This document shows positions 1 through 8,191 of a stretch of 64,000 bases of DNA, in pieces. Positions within the stretch are counted from its first letter, which is position 1. Every line of letters starts with the position of its first letter. A program made the position numbers and the translations under genes. The DNA is taken from the NCBI GenBank assembly GCA_003577165.1, contig QEUM01000007.1:1-64000 (forward strand). Direction: 5' to 3'. This DNA is from Armatimonadota bacterium. GTDB taxonomy: Bacteria > Armatimonadota > Fimbriimonadia > Fimbriimonadales > ATM1. Below the pieces are notes generated by a model. That model was given only the letters and a program-made list of their open reading frames with translations, ran no database searches and was not told the DNA's origin.

Positions 1-65
1 GCCCACCCCTTGCCTCCCGCCCGACTCGCCCCGGTATCCTCCCCCTCGACGGAGGTGATCTCACC

Positions 66-341
66 ATGCCGAAATACGTAATCGAAAGGACCATCCCGGG
101 AGCCGGGAAACTCTCGCCTGCGGAACTCACATCCATCTCGCAAAAGTCCTGCTCAGTGCTGAACGAGATGGGGCCCAAAGTCCAATGGCTCCACAGTTAC
201 GTGACCGACGACAAGATCTATTGCGTCTACATCGCGGAAAACGAAGACCTGGTTCGTGAACACGCCAAGCGCGGCGGGTTCCCAACCGACGCCGTCTCCG
301 CCGTGCACGCGGTGATCGATCCTACGACGGCCGAAGCGTAA
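66..341 (+). CDS. DUF4242 domain protein
   Basis: A 91-residue cytosolic protein that matches the DUF4242 (SCO4226-like, ferredoxin-like fold) family by length and pattern: an N-terminal MPKYVIERTIPGAG strand, a central WLHSYVTDDKIYCVYIAE block, and the EHAKRGGFP motif. Some family members bind nickel, but no substrate or partner is known for this one. A strong Shine-Dalgarno GGAGGTGAT sits just upstream of the ATG, so the start is secure. It is the first gene in the window and stands alone, with a minus-strand gene behind it. Confidence 0.8.
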   Translation: MPKYVIERTIPGAGKLSPAELTSISQKSCSVLNEMGPKVQWLHSYVTDDKIYCVYIAENEDLVREHAKRGGFPTDAVSAVHAVIDPTTAEA

Positions 342-445
342 CGCTCCAACTTCGTCTTTCGTGCTGCGTCGCGGCAACCGGAATTGACCCTCCGAAGACG
401 AGCCGCCGGGGGGGCGCATTACAGCGCGCGCCCCACCCCCTCTTA

Positions 446-1015
446 TCAAAGCGGCCCGCGAGCCGAACCCATCACTTCGGAGGAATCGGAGCCGACTTCA
501 TCCCCATCAACTCCTTCTCGATTCCAGGCCCGTTCTTGCCGAGCCACTCGCTCATCGCATTCCCCGCCTTCGTCCCATACACGCGGTGCGAATACACGAT
601 GGACACGCCGCGCGCCCCCCTCTATGCGAAACCGGGCGAACGCCGCCTCGATGAACTCCTTCCGCGGGAACAATACGACGATCAAATGCTCCGCCTCCCG
701 CTTCTCCGTCCGCGGAACGGAATCCGTGCGCACAACCATCGCCTGATTCGCCTTATATGTCTCGAGCACTCCGTTCGCCGTCGCGGCAAGCCCCTCCCCA
801 TCCTTCACGTTTCGATACACGTTCACCGTCACCATGTCCGCCCACTTCTCCAAACTCGGCTTGCCCTTCGGAGTGTATTCGTGCAAATCGTCCTTGCTGT
901 ACCGATGCACGTACCCCACCCCCCGAAACGTAAACGCCACCTTCTCCTCGACAGGCAACCCAACAACGCCACCCACCGCCAACGCGACACAAGAAACCCC
1001 AACAACGAACCTCAT
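446..1015 (-). CDS. Secreted hypothetical protein with apparent homopolymer frameshift
   Basis: The start is placed at ATG 1015 because it begins a signal peptide (MRFVVGVSCVALAVGG, hydrophobic to about residue 20); a longer reading from 1093 has an implausible N-terminus. The first two-thirds look like an ordinary exported protein. After the run of six G (plus-strand C run 615-620) the annotated frame becomes Arg/Glu/Gly-rich. Dropping one G from the run instead gives a normal-looking tail (YSHRVYGTKAGNAM, then EWLGKNGPGIEKELM) ending at a TGA at 472-474. I infer a one-base insertion, either a sequencing error or a real lesion. No known family was recognised. Confidence 0.55.
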   Translation of the reverse strand: MRFVVGVSCVALAVGGVVGLPVEEKVAFTFRGVGYVHRYSKDDLHEYTPKGKPSLEKWADMVTVNVYRNVKDGEGLAATANGVLETYKANQAMVVRTDSVPRTEKREAEHLIVVLFPRKEFIEAAFARFRIEGGARRVHRVFAPRVWDEGGECDERVARQERAWNREGVDGDEVGSDSSEVMGSARGPL

Positions 1016-1106
1016 ACCGCCACAAATCATACTCCCTGCCGACGCATTGCAGCCCAAGAACGCATGCCAACCACCCCCGTCGGAGGTGTCCATCCTCGAT
1101 CGCCGC

Positions 1107-3566
1107 CTACAGGTGCATGATCTGGCTCACGATCGTGGGGTCCTTGATGTTGGTGTCGTTCGCGAGCATGAACGCCTTGCTTAGGATGATTGCAAGCGTG
1201 GTATCCCCTTCAAACGGCAAGTAGACCAGCTGATGTGAGATCTCAGCCGCGCTCTGTCTTGTGACGATGCAAAGGTATTGATCGTTAGGCGACATAAGAA
1301 CGTGCCCGCTGCCCAGGTGGATCTTATAGGTTCGCAGCTTCCCCCTCACGACGAGATATCGTCCGTCAATGTGAGCCTTGTCGGAGATAGAGAGGCGCGG
1401 CAAAAGCCGCCGAAGGACGGCTTCTCGCGTATGGGCGCTTTCAGACAGCATGCCGAATGCGAACGAGTTCCAGTACTCGCCAAACCTGTCGGGTTCGGGA
1501 TGATCCTGCCAGGTCGGATCATTTCCTATGCTCGTCACACTCACGAATAGGTCGATGTCCCGCATCACTTCCGAGAATAGCCGGGGGGGGACTTCCTCAA
1601 GTGGAACGGGAGCAGAACCATCCTGCTGCTCGAATCGTACTTGGTCCGTCACCACGTAGAAAGCGATGCCGGTATCGCTTACGTAGTTCGCATCCTGCCC
1701 GCCGTCGAAGTACGGCACATCCACCGCAAACCGAGCCACTAAGCCTGCAGACGGCAAACTGAGACTGGGCGTGTTAATGGAGTCGAAATAGCCCTGCAGC
1801 GAGTACCTCCACCCGCGCTGCCTCATTAGCGCAGCACACTGATACTGCTTTAGAATGTGTGCCGCGAATCGGTTGGAATAAGTGCGCGTTACTCGCTCCG
1901 CGTCGGTGATGATGTACACCTCGCGGTAGGCTTGCTTGAACGGCTGCTGAATCTCGTGGGAAACGAGGTACTCCCTCCACGCCTCGATCGCAGACAGACC
2001 GGAATCCAGGGGATGCCAAAGGCGAACTGCTGTGTTGTCGTCGAGCCCGTGGATCGTCCGGTCCTCGATGTCAACGGGTTTGCCGTCAGGAGCAATTCCG
2101 AGCACATCGAAGCCACTTCCCTGAAATCTCCAGATGAGTCGTCGAGCCAGGCTCGAAATCAGCGGGTGATCGAGGTACCGATCTCTCCAAACCGAGAACG
2201 GCCACGACCGTTCAAGAAGGAACAAGGATTCGAGTCGCGCTTTCTGCGAGCGAAGCGCCGCCTCAATGGCTTTCTTTGTCGCAGTGATCTCTGAAGCTGC
2301 ACGCTTATCTCCGTCGGAGAACTTCGGTTTGGACTTCAGCGCCTTGCCCTGTTTCCGCCATTCGATGCTAACCGCCCCAGTCGGTTCGATCGAAAGTTCC
2401 GACTCGACGTCACCAATCTTGAATGTGCGGCGACTGGATGCATCGAGGCCGCAAGTGGGTACGACGGCTTCCTCCACTTCTGCGATCGAGATGCCTTGTG
2501 AGGCTGCCGCTCGCTCAAGCGTGTCCTCCAACGCGGTAAGAAGCACATGAGTCTTCACCTTCGGCCTCGCCAGAGCGAGTTGGGATAACGCATCGAAAGT
2601 TCCGATCGTTTCGAGTGCAGTCAAACAACTCGTAAATCCCTTCTGACTGCGTGCGCCCACCCCCGGCAGCTTCTGGCCGCACACAAGCAGCATCTCCCCG
2701 AGCAGTCGCGTCGCGCGATCCCCCCCAGAGAGTCCCGCCATCCAACAGAATCCGCGCAGCATATCCGACCTGTGGCCCTCGACTGGTTCGTCCTGCTTCC
2801 TCAGCGCATCAACCGCCTTCTCAAAGGCATCCAAGAATTGCTCACGCCCGTCTTTCAGAAGCGGATCCACCTTGTTTCGCCAAGCGGGAGACGGGCACTT
2901 GCCCTTCGCGCCTGCTGCGGCTTCTGCGAAGGGATACAGATCGTTCGATTCGAATACGATCTGCCAGTTCTCATCGAGGCGGATCGCCTTGGGGTCCTCA
3001 CCCCGCAGCGCACGCTCAAGGTCCAGTCGAGCCCGCTGGGTGCTTGCGTCGAACTTGCGAGCCAGGCGCCTCACCAGCGCGCTGCCGACTGAAGCGATCT
3101 TCGGGTTCAGACCATCTTTGGCGATCTTCCGAGTCACGATCCTCGCAAACCTCTCATCATCGAGCGGCGACATCGGCCATGACATGCCCTCCGTGTACTC
3201 GAGGAGAGCGACCAGTTGATCGTCGGTAAACGTCGGCCTGTATCGGAGAATCTCCTCGCAGGTCCTGCAGTAGAATCTCCCTTCAGGAGTGGCATGCTCC
3301 GACAAGAACCCCCCCCTGCGCTTCTTCCCCAACTTGCGCGCCTCTTGCTTGACTCTCCTTGCCAGCTCTACGAAAACCTCGGCGCCGATATCCCCCCCGC
3401 GAATTACATCATTGGCGTGCGGAAGATCCATCGGCTGGAACCGAAGCCACGCGTACTGCCGAAAGTCTCGCCTGGCGAGTTCCTCGCCTGCGTCGAGGAA
3501 CCGCGCGAGCGCAGACGAAACTTCCGGAGAAATCCGGGGTTCGCTCTTGCTCCAGGGCAGGCGCAC
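1107..3566 (-). CDS. DUF4132 domain-containing protein
   Basis: An 819-residue soluble protein with no signal peptide or membrane segment. The block at roughly residues 445-560 (LESLFLLERSWPFSVW, then HPLISSLARRLIW and LWHPLD) is the pattern of the DUF4132 family, which is often found with WGR/MolR-type regulators. The last part, ending in LVYLPFEGDTTLAIILSKA, matches the conserved C-terminal block of such proteins. A CxxC pair near residue 100 (FYCRTCEEILRYRP) may bind a metal. It directly follows the 3568-3960 gene with one base between, so the two form a two-gene unit. The molecular function is unknown. Confidence 0.7.
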   Translation of the reverse strand: MRLPWSKSEPRISPEVSSALARFLDAGEELARRDFRQYAWLRFQPMDLPHANDVIRGGDIGAEVFVELARRVKQEARKLGKKRRGGFLSEHATPEGRFYCRTCEEILRYRPTFTDDQLVALLEYTEGMSWPMSPLDDERFARIVTRKIAKDGLNPKIASVGSALVRRLARKFDASTQRARLDLERALRGEDPKAIRLDENWQIVFESNDLYPFAEAAAGAKGKCPSPAWRNKVDPLLKDGREQFLDAFEKAVDALRKQDEPVEGHRSDMLRGFCWMAGLSGGDRATRLLGEMLLVCGQKLPGVGARSQKGFTSCLTALETIGTFDALSQLALARPKVKTHVLLTALEDTLERAAASQGISIAEVEEAVVPTCGLDASSRRTFKIGDVESELSIEPTGAVSIEWRKQGKALKSKPKFSDGDKRAASEITATKKAIEAALRSQKARLESLFLLERSWPFSVWRDRYLDHPLISSLARRLIWRFQGSGFDVLGIAPDGKPVDIEDRTIHGLDDNTAVRLWHPLDSGLSAIEAWREYLVSHEIQQPFKQAYREVYIITDAERVTRTYSNRFAAHILKQYQCAALMRQRGWRYSLQGYFDSINTPSLSLPSAGLVARFAVDVPYFDGGQDANYVSDTGIAFYVVTDQVRFEQQDGSAPVPLEEVPPRLFSEVMRDIDLFVSVTSIGNDPTWQDHPEPDRFGEYWNSFAFGMLSESAHTREAVLRRLLPRLSISDKAHIDGRYLVVRGKLRTYKIHLGSGHVLMSPNDQYLCIVTRQSAAEISHQLVYLPFEGDTTLAIILSKAFMLANDTNIKDPTIVSQIMHL

Positions 3567-3567
3567 T

Positions 3568-3960
3568 CTAACCCCCGACTAAAGGTACAAGTCGAAGGAA
3601 ACTGACTTCGTCGTTCTCATTCAATCGAACGATTTGGTCAACCGACTCTGCTTGCCCTCCGGGCAACAGCACGAGAATCTGTTGCTTCCGGAACGCCTCC
3701 AACGCGATCTCGACCTGTCGCTCCGGATCAACCGGCTTGAACCGTCGAGTCACAGGCCCGTTGAGCAGCACCTCCGTGTCGGTGGGCTGAATCAGGCCGT
3801 AGTACGTCCCCGGCTTCTCTCGATTGTAGCGGTCCACCTCTTGGCGCACCCTCGACTCGATCAACTCTCGAACCGAAACCTCGAACGACGGCAGTTCCAC
3901 GGTCGGACCTTCGAGCCTTCTGCCTGTAGTGAATTCATCGATAGTACGAACCGAAACCAT
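3568..3960 (-). CDS. Hypothetical protein, partner of the DUF4132 gene
   Basis: A 130-residue protein not assigned to a named family. It has a stretch of ordinary mixed composition (VRQEVDRYNREKPGTYYGLI), a helical middle (VEIALEAFRKQQILVLLPGG) and a short C-terminal strand region (DEVSFLRLVPLVGG). It lies one base upstream of the DUF4132 gene, in the same direction, which implies co-translation and a shared role. The upstream gap (3961-4109) is AT-richer (CCTAATAATTATCC near the start) and presumably holds the promoter. Confidence 0.6.
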   Translation of the reverse strand: MVSVRTIDEFTTGRRLEGPTVELPSFEVSVRELIESRVRQEVDRYNREKPGTYYGLIQPTDTEVLLNGPVTRRFKPVDPERQVEIALEAFRKQQILVLLPGGQAESVDQIVRLNENDEVSFLRLVPLVGG

Positions 3961-4109
3961 GCCTAATAATTATCCTCACGGCCGGCCAAAGTTCCAACCC
4001 CCCTCGCCGCCACCTCCGCCGGCTCCTGGTCTAACGCCCACCGCCGACCGTTGCTCCAGTTGCCCTACGCGCAATCCCCCTTGACCCCACGGGTACCATT
4101 CCTCGTCCT

Positions 4110-4409
4110 ATGCCGGCAAAGCCGAAGGGGGCTCGCAGGTCTGCCAAGGGCAGCACAGCCCTCGGATTCGAAGCCGAAATCTTCAAAGCCGCCGACAAGC
4201 TTCGGATGAACATTGACGCGGCTCTCTACAAGCACGTCGTCTCGGGCCCCATCTTCCTAAAACACGTCGGCGCAGATTCCACCGACCTCGACGAGAGAAC
4301 CTTCGAAGAATCATTCACCCGACTCAGAACCGAACTCAAAGCCCAGTTCGAAGAGTCCGACCAGCTTCAAGACCAGATAGCGAGGAACTTGGCAAATTTC
4401 AGGCACTAA
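4110..4409 (+). pseudogene. Internally deleted HsdM (type I methyltransferase) remnant
   Basis: This 99-codon ORF joins the two ends of a type I restriction-modification methyltransferase. Residues 16-55 (GFEAEIFKAADKLRMNID, then YKHVVSGPIFLKH) match the HsdM N-terminal helical domain. Residues 68-99 (FTRLRTELKAQFEESDQLQD) match the extreme HsdM C-terminus. The whole catalytic core, including the AdoMet and NPPF motifs, is missing, so it cannot methylate DNA. I infer a large in-frame internal deletion of an old hsdM copy. It could still be expressed as a small helical protein. A separate full-length hsdM lies at 57209-58840. Confidence 0.65.
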
Positions 4410-4428
4410 TCTCAAACGGACGAGAAGC

Positions 4429-4641
4429 ATGAAAGATCTTGAGAACACAATTTCGAATTACAAAGCGGAGATCGTGCCACTGCCTGCGGAAAATGGGGGC
4501 GGGTACCTGGCCGTGTTTCCCCAACTCGGCCACGTGATCACGGGCGTCGGGGAAACCCGCGAGGAAGCCCTGCAAGACCTCCTCGCAAGTGTCCCAACGC
4601 TGATACAATCTCTTTTGGAACACAGGGACGAGCTACCGTGA
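4429..4641 (+). CDS. HicB-like antitoxin, orphan
   Basis: A 70-residue protein with the HicB partial RNase H-like fold pattern: KAEIVPLPAENGGGYLAVFP followed by QLGHVITGVGETREEALQDL. In HicAB systems HicB neutralises the HicA mRNA interferase. No HicA-like ORF (about 60-80 residues, double-stranded-RNA-binding fold) is seen on either side. The upstream neighbour is the hsdM remnant and the downstream one is an XRE/ImmA protein. There is also no C-terminal DNA-binding domain, so it may be an orphan or a solitary HicB-like protein. Confidence 0.7.
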   Translation: MKDLENTISNYKAEIVPLPAENGGGYLAVFPQLGHVITGVGETREEALQDLLASVPTLIQSLLEHRDELP

Positions 4642-4692
4642 AGCCCGGGGTCCTCTGATCATGAATAGAACCTCTGCCGAGCAGATCCATCA

Positions 4693-5847
4693 ATGCCAGT
4701 AGAAGTAGACGCCAAACCCGATGTCCTCCGATGGGCCAGAGAACGCGTATCTCTGTCCCCGTCCGAACTCGCGTCTCGGCTCGGCTGGAAGAAAGCCGAT
4801 CGCATCATCATCTGGGAACAGAGCGGTCGAATTCAATTGAAGCACCTCGAAAGACTCGCGGAGAAAACGTACACCCCGATTGGTTACCTGTTCCTCGATA
4901 CACCTCCAGAAGAACGATTGCCTATCCCGGACTTCCGGACTGTGGCGGGCCATCCTCCCGAAAGGCCGAGTCCAAACCTGCTCGACACGGTCTACCAAGC
5001 GCAACTGCGGCAGTCCTGGTTCCGCGAGCACTTGTTGCAATACGACGAGGAACCTTTACCGTTCGTCGGCAGAGCCACTCTCAACTCGAATCCTGAATCG
5101 GTGGGTGCCGAGATTCGCGATGCCATAGCTTTTGACACTACCCAAAGGGCACAAATGGCAACCTGGGAGGAAGCTCTGCGAACCATGTTCGACAATGCAG
5201 AGTCGGCTGGAGTGCTCATCATGCGCAACGGAATTGTCGGCAACAACACTCATCGCAAACTCGATGTCACCGAATTCCGTGGCTTTACAATTAGCGACGA
5301 GTTTGCTCCGCTCATTTTTGTGAATGCTGCCGACACGAAGGCGGCCCAAATGTTCACTCTTGCGCACGAACTGGCGCACGTGTGGCTGAACGTGTCCGGA
5401 GTTTCGAACTGGCGCCTACAAACAAGCGAAAAGGTCGAGCGCTTCTGCAATGCGGTCGCAGCCGAAGTGCTTGTGCCCATGGCCGAGTTCAAGACCAAGT
5501 GGGATCCTGCCAAGGAGCCCATAGAAGAAGCTAGGCGACTCGCGCGACGATACAAAACGAGTAGCCTTGTTCTTATAATCCGAGCGTATGAAGCCGCATT
5601 CCTGTCTCGCAGCGAGTTTGACGAACTGTACGACGCGGAGAAGGCAAGATTCACGGATCGTGTTTCCGGCGGGGGCGGTGATTTCTACCTCACTCAAAGG
5701 AGTCGCATCGGACGCAGGTTCGCCCGCGCGGTCATTGCGGGAGCGTTAGAGGGCAGTGTGCCCTTCAAAGAGGCGTTCCAACTTCTTGGACTGAAAAGGT
5801 CCGAGACGTTCATGGAACTCGCTAAATCGTTAGGGGTGGCTTCGTAA
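4693..5847 (+). CDS. XRE-family HTH / ImmA-IrrE metallopeptidase
   Basis: A 384-residue protein with an N-terminal XRE helix-turn-helix (about residues 8-65: VLRWARERVSLSPSELASRL) and a central zinc peptidase domain with the gluzincin motif HELAHVW near residue 226 (FTLAHELAHVWLNVSG). This is the COG2856 architecture, in which the peptidase cleaves a repressor or antitoxin and the HTH autoregulates. The stop codon TAA at 5845-5847 is immediately followed by the GTG start of a DUF4411 PIN-like gene, so the two are translationally coupled. In known loci this pairing is treated as toxin-antitoxin-like, with the HTH-peptidase as the putative antitoxin or regulator. Confidence 0.85.
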   Translation: MPVEVDAKPDVLRWARERVSLSPSELASRLGWKKADRIIIWEQSGRIQLKHLERLAEKTYTPIGYLFLDTPPEERLPIPDFRTVAGHPPERPSPNLLDTVYQAQLRQSWFREHLLQYDEEPLPFVGRATLNSNPESVGAEIRDAIAFDTTQRAQMATWEEALRTMFDNAESAGVLIMRNGIVGNNTHRKLDVTEFRGFTISDEFAPLIFVNAADTKAAQMFTLAHELAHVWLNVSGVSNWRLQTSEKVERFCNAVAAEVLVPMAEFKTKWDPAKEPIEEARRLARRYKTSSLVLIIRAYEAAFLSRSEFDELYDAEKARFTDRVSGGGGDFYLTQRSRIGRRFARAVIAGALEGSVPFKEAFQLLGLKRSETFMELAKSLGVAS

Positions 5848-6333
5848 GTGCGTTACCTGCTCGATGCCAACATCTTCATCGAAGCCAAGAATCTCTTCTA
5901 TCGCTTCGCGGTGTGCCCGGGTTTCTGGGACTGGCTGGCCCAGGCGAATGTTGACGGAGTCGTGTTCAGCGTTGACCAGGTCCGAACCGACCTGCTGGTT
6001 GGAACCGACGACCTCGCCATATGGGCTAGCCACCAGACAGCTGCGTTCTTCCTCCCCGTTGACGGGGCGGTAACTAAGGCGACAGTGCCAGTCAGCGCAT
6101 GGGTGCAGGGCCAACCGTTCGCCGATGCGGCCAAGGCCGCATTCTTTGCTTCGTCCGATTACTGGCTAATCGCTCATGCCCTCGCTTATGGTTTCGTCGT
6201 TGTCACAAGAGAGACACCTGATCCAAAGTCTCGCAGGCGCGTAAAGATCCCGGATGTGTGTCGAGCCGTCGGGGTTAACTTCACAAACCCGTTCGACATG
6301 CTGGAAAGCGAGGGTGCACGCTTTGTTCTTTGA
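5848..6333 (+). CDS. DUF4411 PIN-like protein (putative toxin)
   Basis: A 161-residue protein starting at a GTG directly after the stop of the XRE/ImmA gene. The opening MRYLLDANIFIEAKN supplies the first PIN-type acidic residue. Later acidic and basic positions (SSDYWLIAHALAYGF, then VVTRETPDPKSRRRVKIPDV) match the DUF4411 family of PIN-fold predicted ribonucleases. PIN toxins use a cluster of Asp/Glu residues to cut RNA. Coupling to an HTH-peptidase suggests a toxin-antitoxin role; that role is inference. Confidence 0.8.
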   Translation: MRYLLDANIFIEAKNLFYRFAVCPGFWDWLAQANVDGVVFSVDQVRTDLLVGTDDLAIWASHQTAAFFLPVDGAVTKATVPVSAWVQGQPFADAAKAAFFASSDYWLIAHALAYGFVVVTRETPDPKSRRRVKIPDVCRAVGVNFTNPFDMLESEGARFVL

Positions 6334-6372
6334 TCTACTAATCAACGAAAACATAGCGGAGGTTCGACGACT

Positions 6373-6708
6373 ATGACATCACATGCAGGCAGTGGCTTTG
6401 GTGGCTCCCGGGGGAGTCTCGGCGGCGATTCTCATCAAAGAACAGTTCGCGGCGTTTTTGTCAGCCACGCATCGGAAGGCTTGCCGCTGGCCGCCGCGTT
6501 TTGCGAACTCATTCATGACGCGTCGGCGGGCCTCATATCAACATACTCATCGTTCACTCAAGACCCGACATCCGGCATCGCCTGGTTGGCGCGATTTGTG
6601 TCGTACCGCTCAAGTCTGCCCCCTGCGTCGTTAGCGAGATCCTGGCCCCGGAATCTGCACTGGAAAAGTCCCACTCCGTGGAGTCCGGGTGCTTGCGGAC
6701 GGTGCTAG
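6373..6708 (+). pseudogene. TIR-domain protein fragment
   Basis: The ORF has a good ribosome-binding site (GGAGG) before ATG 6373. Residues 28-70 look like the start of a TIR domain: VFVSHASEGLPLAAAFCELI followed by a GLISTYSS segment, resembling the strand-helix-strand opening of bacterial TIR proteins. After about residue 72 the sequence becomes low quality (SYRSSLPPASLARSWPRN) and no catalytic Glu helix is visible in any frame. I read it as a decayed or truncated TIR effector. TIR domains in defence systems cleave NAD or make signalling nucleotides, but this fragment lacks the required core. Confidence 0.5.
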
Positions 6709-6739
6709 ATCCGCTGCTACCGCTTCCTGTGTCGCGCAG

Positions 6740-6883
6740 ATGAAACTGCTAATTGACACTAACATCCTCATCCCACTCGAGCCAACTGCTGCCTCGGAGA
6801 TTACACGCGAATCCGAACGCGCGGTTCACCTCAGCCAGCTAGCTTCCCTTGCGAAGTGCACCCTCTGGCTTCACCCAGCCTAG
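6740..6883 (+). pseudogene. N-terminal PIN-domain piece cut off by in-frame amber
   Basis: The reading MKLLIDTNILIPLEPTAASE is a canonical PIN-domain opening with the first catalytic Asp at residue 6. Codon 48 is TAG (6881-6883), and the same frame continues without another stop to 8191 with the rest of the PIN domain (TEDKRLARKA) and a GNAT domain. In this context HPA-stop-RVDIAQD reads naturally as HPAQRVDIAQD, so a single CAG to TAG change would explain the break. Other longer starts exist upstream (6689), but ATG 6740 fits the domain. Confidence 0.55.
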
Positions 6884-6886
6884 CGC

Positions 6887-8191
6887 GTGGACATTGCACA
6901 AGACGCCACCGATGAACGACGCAACGCGCGCATGCTTCTGTTTCAGAAGTACCCTACGCTTCCAATTTCTCCCGGGGTGCCCCCAGAAGGAGCCACGAAC
7001 GATTGGGTGGACGAGCAGCTCATCGAGGCTCTCTCTCGGAATGCCGTGAATGCTATCGTCACCGAGGACAAGCGCCTGGCGCGCAAGGCTGTGGCCAAAC
7101 TTGGGCCTGATAGAATCCTCTCGCTGTCTGACGCGATTGTGCAGCTATCTGGCCTCGTCGACACCCCTGTTCAACCGCCTCCGGTCGTTCGTGCGGTGCA
7201 CGCACTCGACCTTGATCCTCGCGATCCCATTTGGCAGTCCTTTCGTGAGGATTACCTTTGCTTTGACGACTGGTTCAGGAAGTATCAATTGGAACATCGA
7301 AAAGCCTGGGTCATACCGAGCGAGGACAACACACATATCGCCGGTGTTGTTATCGTAAACCACGAAACAGCCGAGCCTATCGGTTCAAAGACGCTCAAGG
7401 TGTGCAGCCTGAAGGTTGAAGCTCACCATGGTGGCAAGCGGTACGGAGAACTTCTAATGAAAGCGCTGTTTACCTATGCCTTGGCGAATCAATACGATAG
7501 CCTTCTGATAACCGCGTTTCCGAAATACGATGCCCTGCTCGCCCTCCTGGGCGAGTTTGGATTTCGTATCGAGCCTGAGTTGAGATCGACAGGAGAACTC
7601 GTCCTAACCAAGCGGCTCCGTGTTGGCATTTGCTCTGAGGCAACGAATGATGCTCTCGATTATCATGTAGGGTATGGCCCTGCTGCGGTGGATATCCTTG
7701 GCCCGCCAGTATACGTGGTCCCGATTATTCCGCAGTACCATCGCATGCTCTTTCCCGACCTTGAGCGTTCGCCTACTTTGTTCCCTGGGCGAGAAGCATA
7801 TGGGAACAGCATCCGTAAGGCGTATCTTAGCCGTTCGGCAATCGCCGTCCCAGAGCCGGGTGCCGTTCTGCTCTTCTACAGGAGCGAAGACGAACAAGCA
7901 GTCCGGTGCCTCGGAGTAACTGAGGGAGCAATTCGAAGTCGGGATCCTCAGAAAATCGGCACGTTTGTGATAGCTCGAACCGTCTATACCCCTGATGAGA
8001 TCGCATCCATGTGCCTTGACAGGGAAGTCCTCGCGATCCGGTTTCGACAGTGCTTGCTCCCGATCACTCTGCCGATTACCCGAGATGAGTTGGTCAAAGC
8101 GGGCGTCATTGCCGCACCGCCTCAGTCCATTACTAAGGTCAAAGAGGACTGCAAGCCATGGCTAATCGAGAGACTGAGGAGGCCGTCCTAG
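6887..8191 (+). CDS. PIN (C-terminal part)-GNAT acetyltransferase fusion
   Basis: The ORF continues the frame of the PIN piece at 6740-6883 after one amber codon; alone it would need to start at GTG 6887. Residues 1-85 carry the remaining PIN core (NAIVTEDKRLARKAV). Residues of about 100-200 form a GNAT fold with the acetyl-CoA loop region (KVEAHHGGKRYGELLMKALF). The last 230 residues are an additional domain I do not recognise (PPVYVVPIIPQYHRMLFPD). GNAT enzymes acetylate amines, and several toxin GNATs modify aminoacyl-tRNA. The 3' end overlaps the next gene, an ASCH protein, by 34 bases. I infer an RNA-directed module; whether it is still functional depends on the amber codon. Confidence 0.65.
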   Translation: MDIAQDATDERRNARMLLFQKYPTLPISPGVPPEGATNDWVDEQLIEALSRNAVNAIVTEDKRLARKAVAKLGPDRILSLSDAIVQLSGLVDTPVQPPPVVRAVHALDLDPRDPIWQSFREDYLCFDDWFRKYQLEHRKAWVIPSEDNTHIAGVVIVNHETAEPIGSKTLKVCSLKVEAHHGGKRYGELLMKALFTYALANQYDSLLITAFPKYDALLALLGEFGFRIEPELRSTGELVLTKRLRVGICSEATNDALDYHVGYGPAAVDILGPPVYVVPIIPQYHRMLFPDLERSPTLFPGREAYGNSIRKAYLSRSAIAVPEPGAVLLFYRSEDEQAVRCLGVTEGAIRSRDPQKIGTFVIARTVYTPDEIASMCLDREVLAIRFRQCLLPITLPITRDELVKAGVIAAPPQSITKVKEDCKPWLIERLRRPS

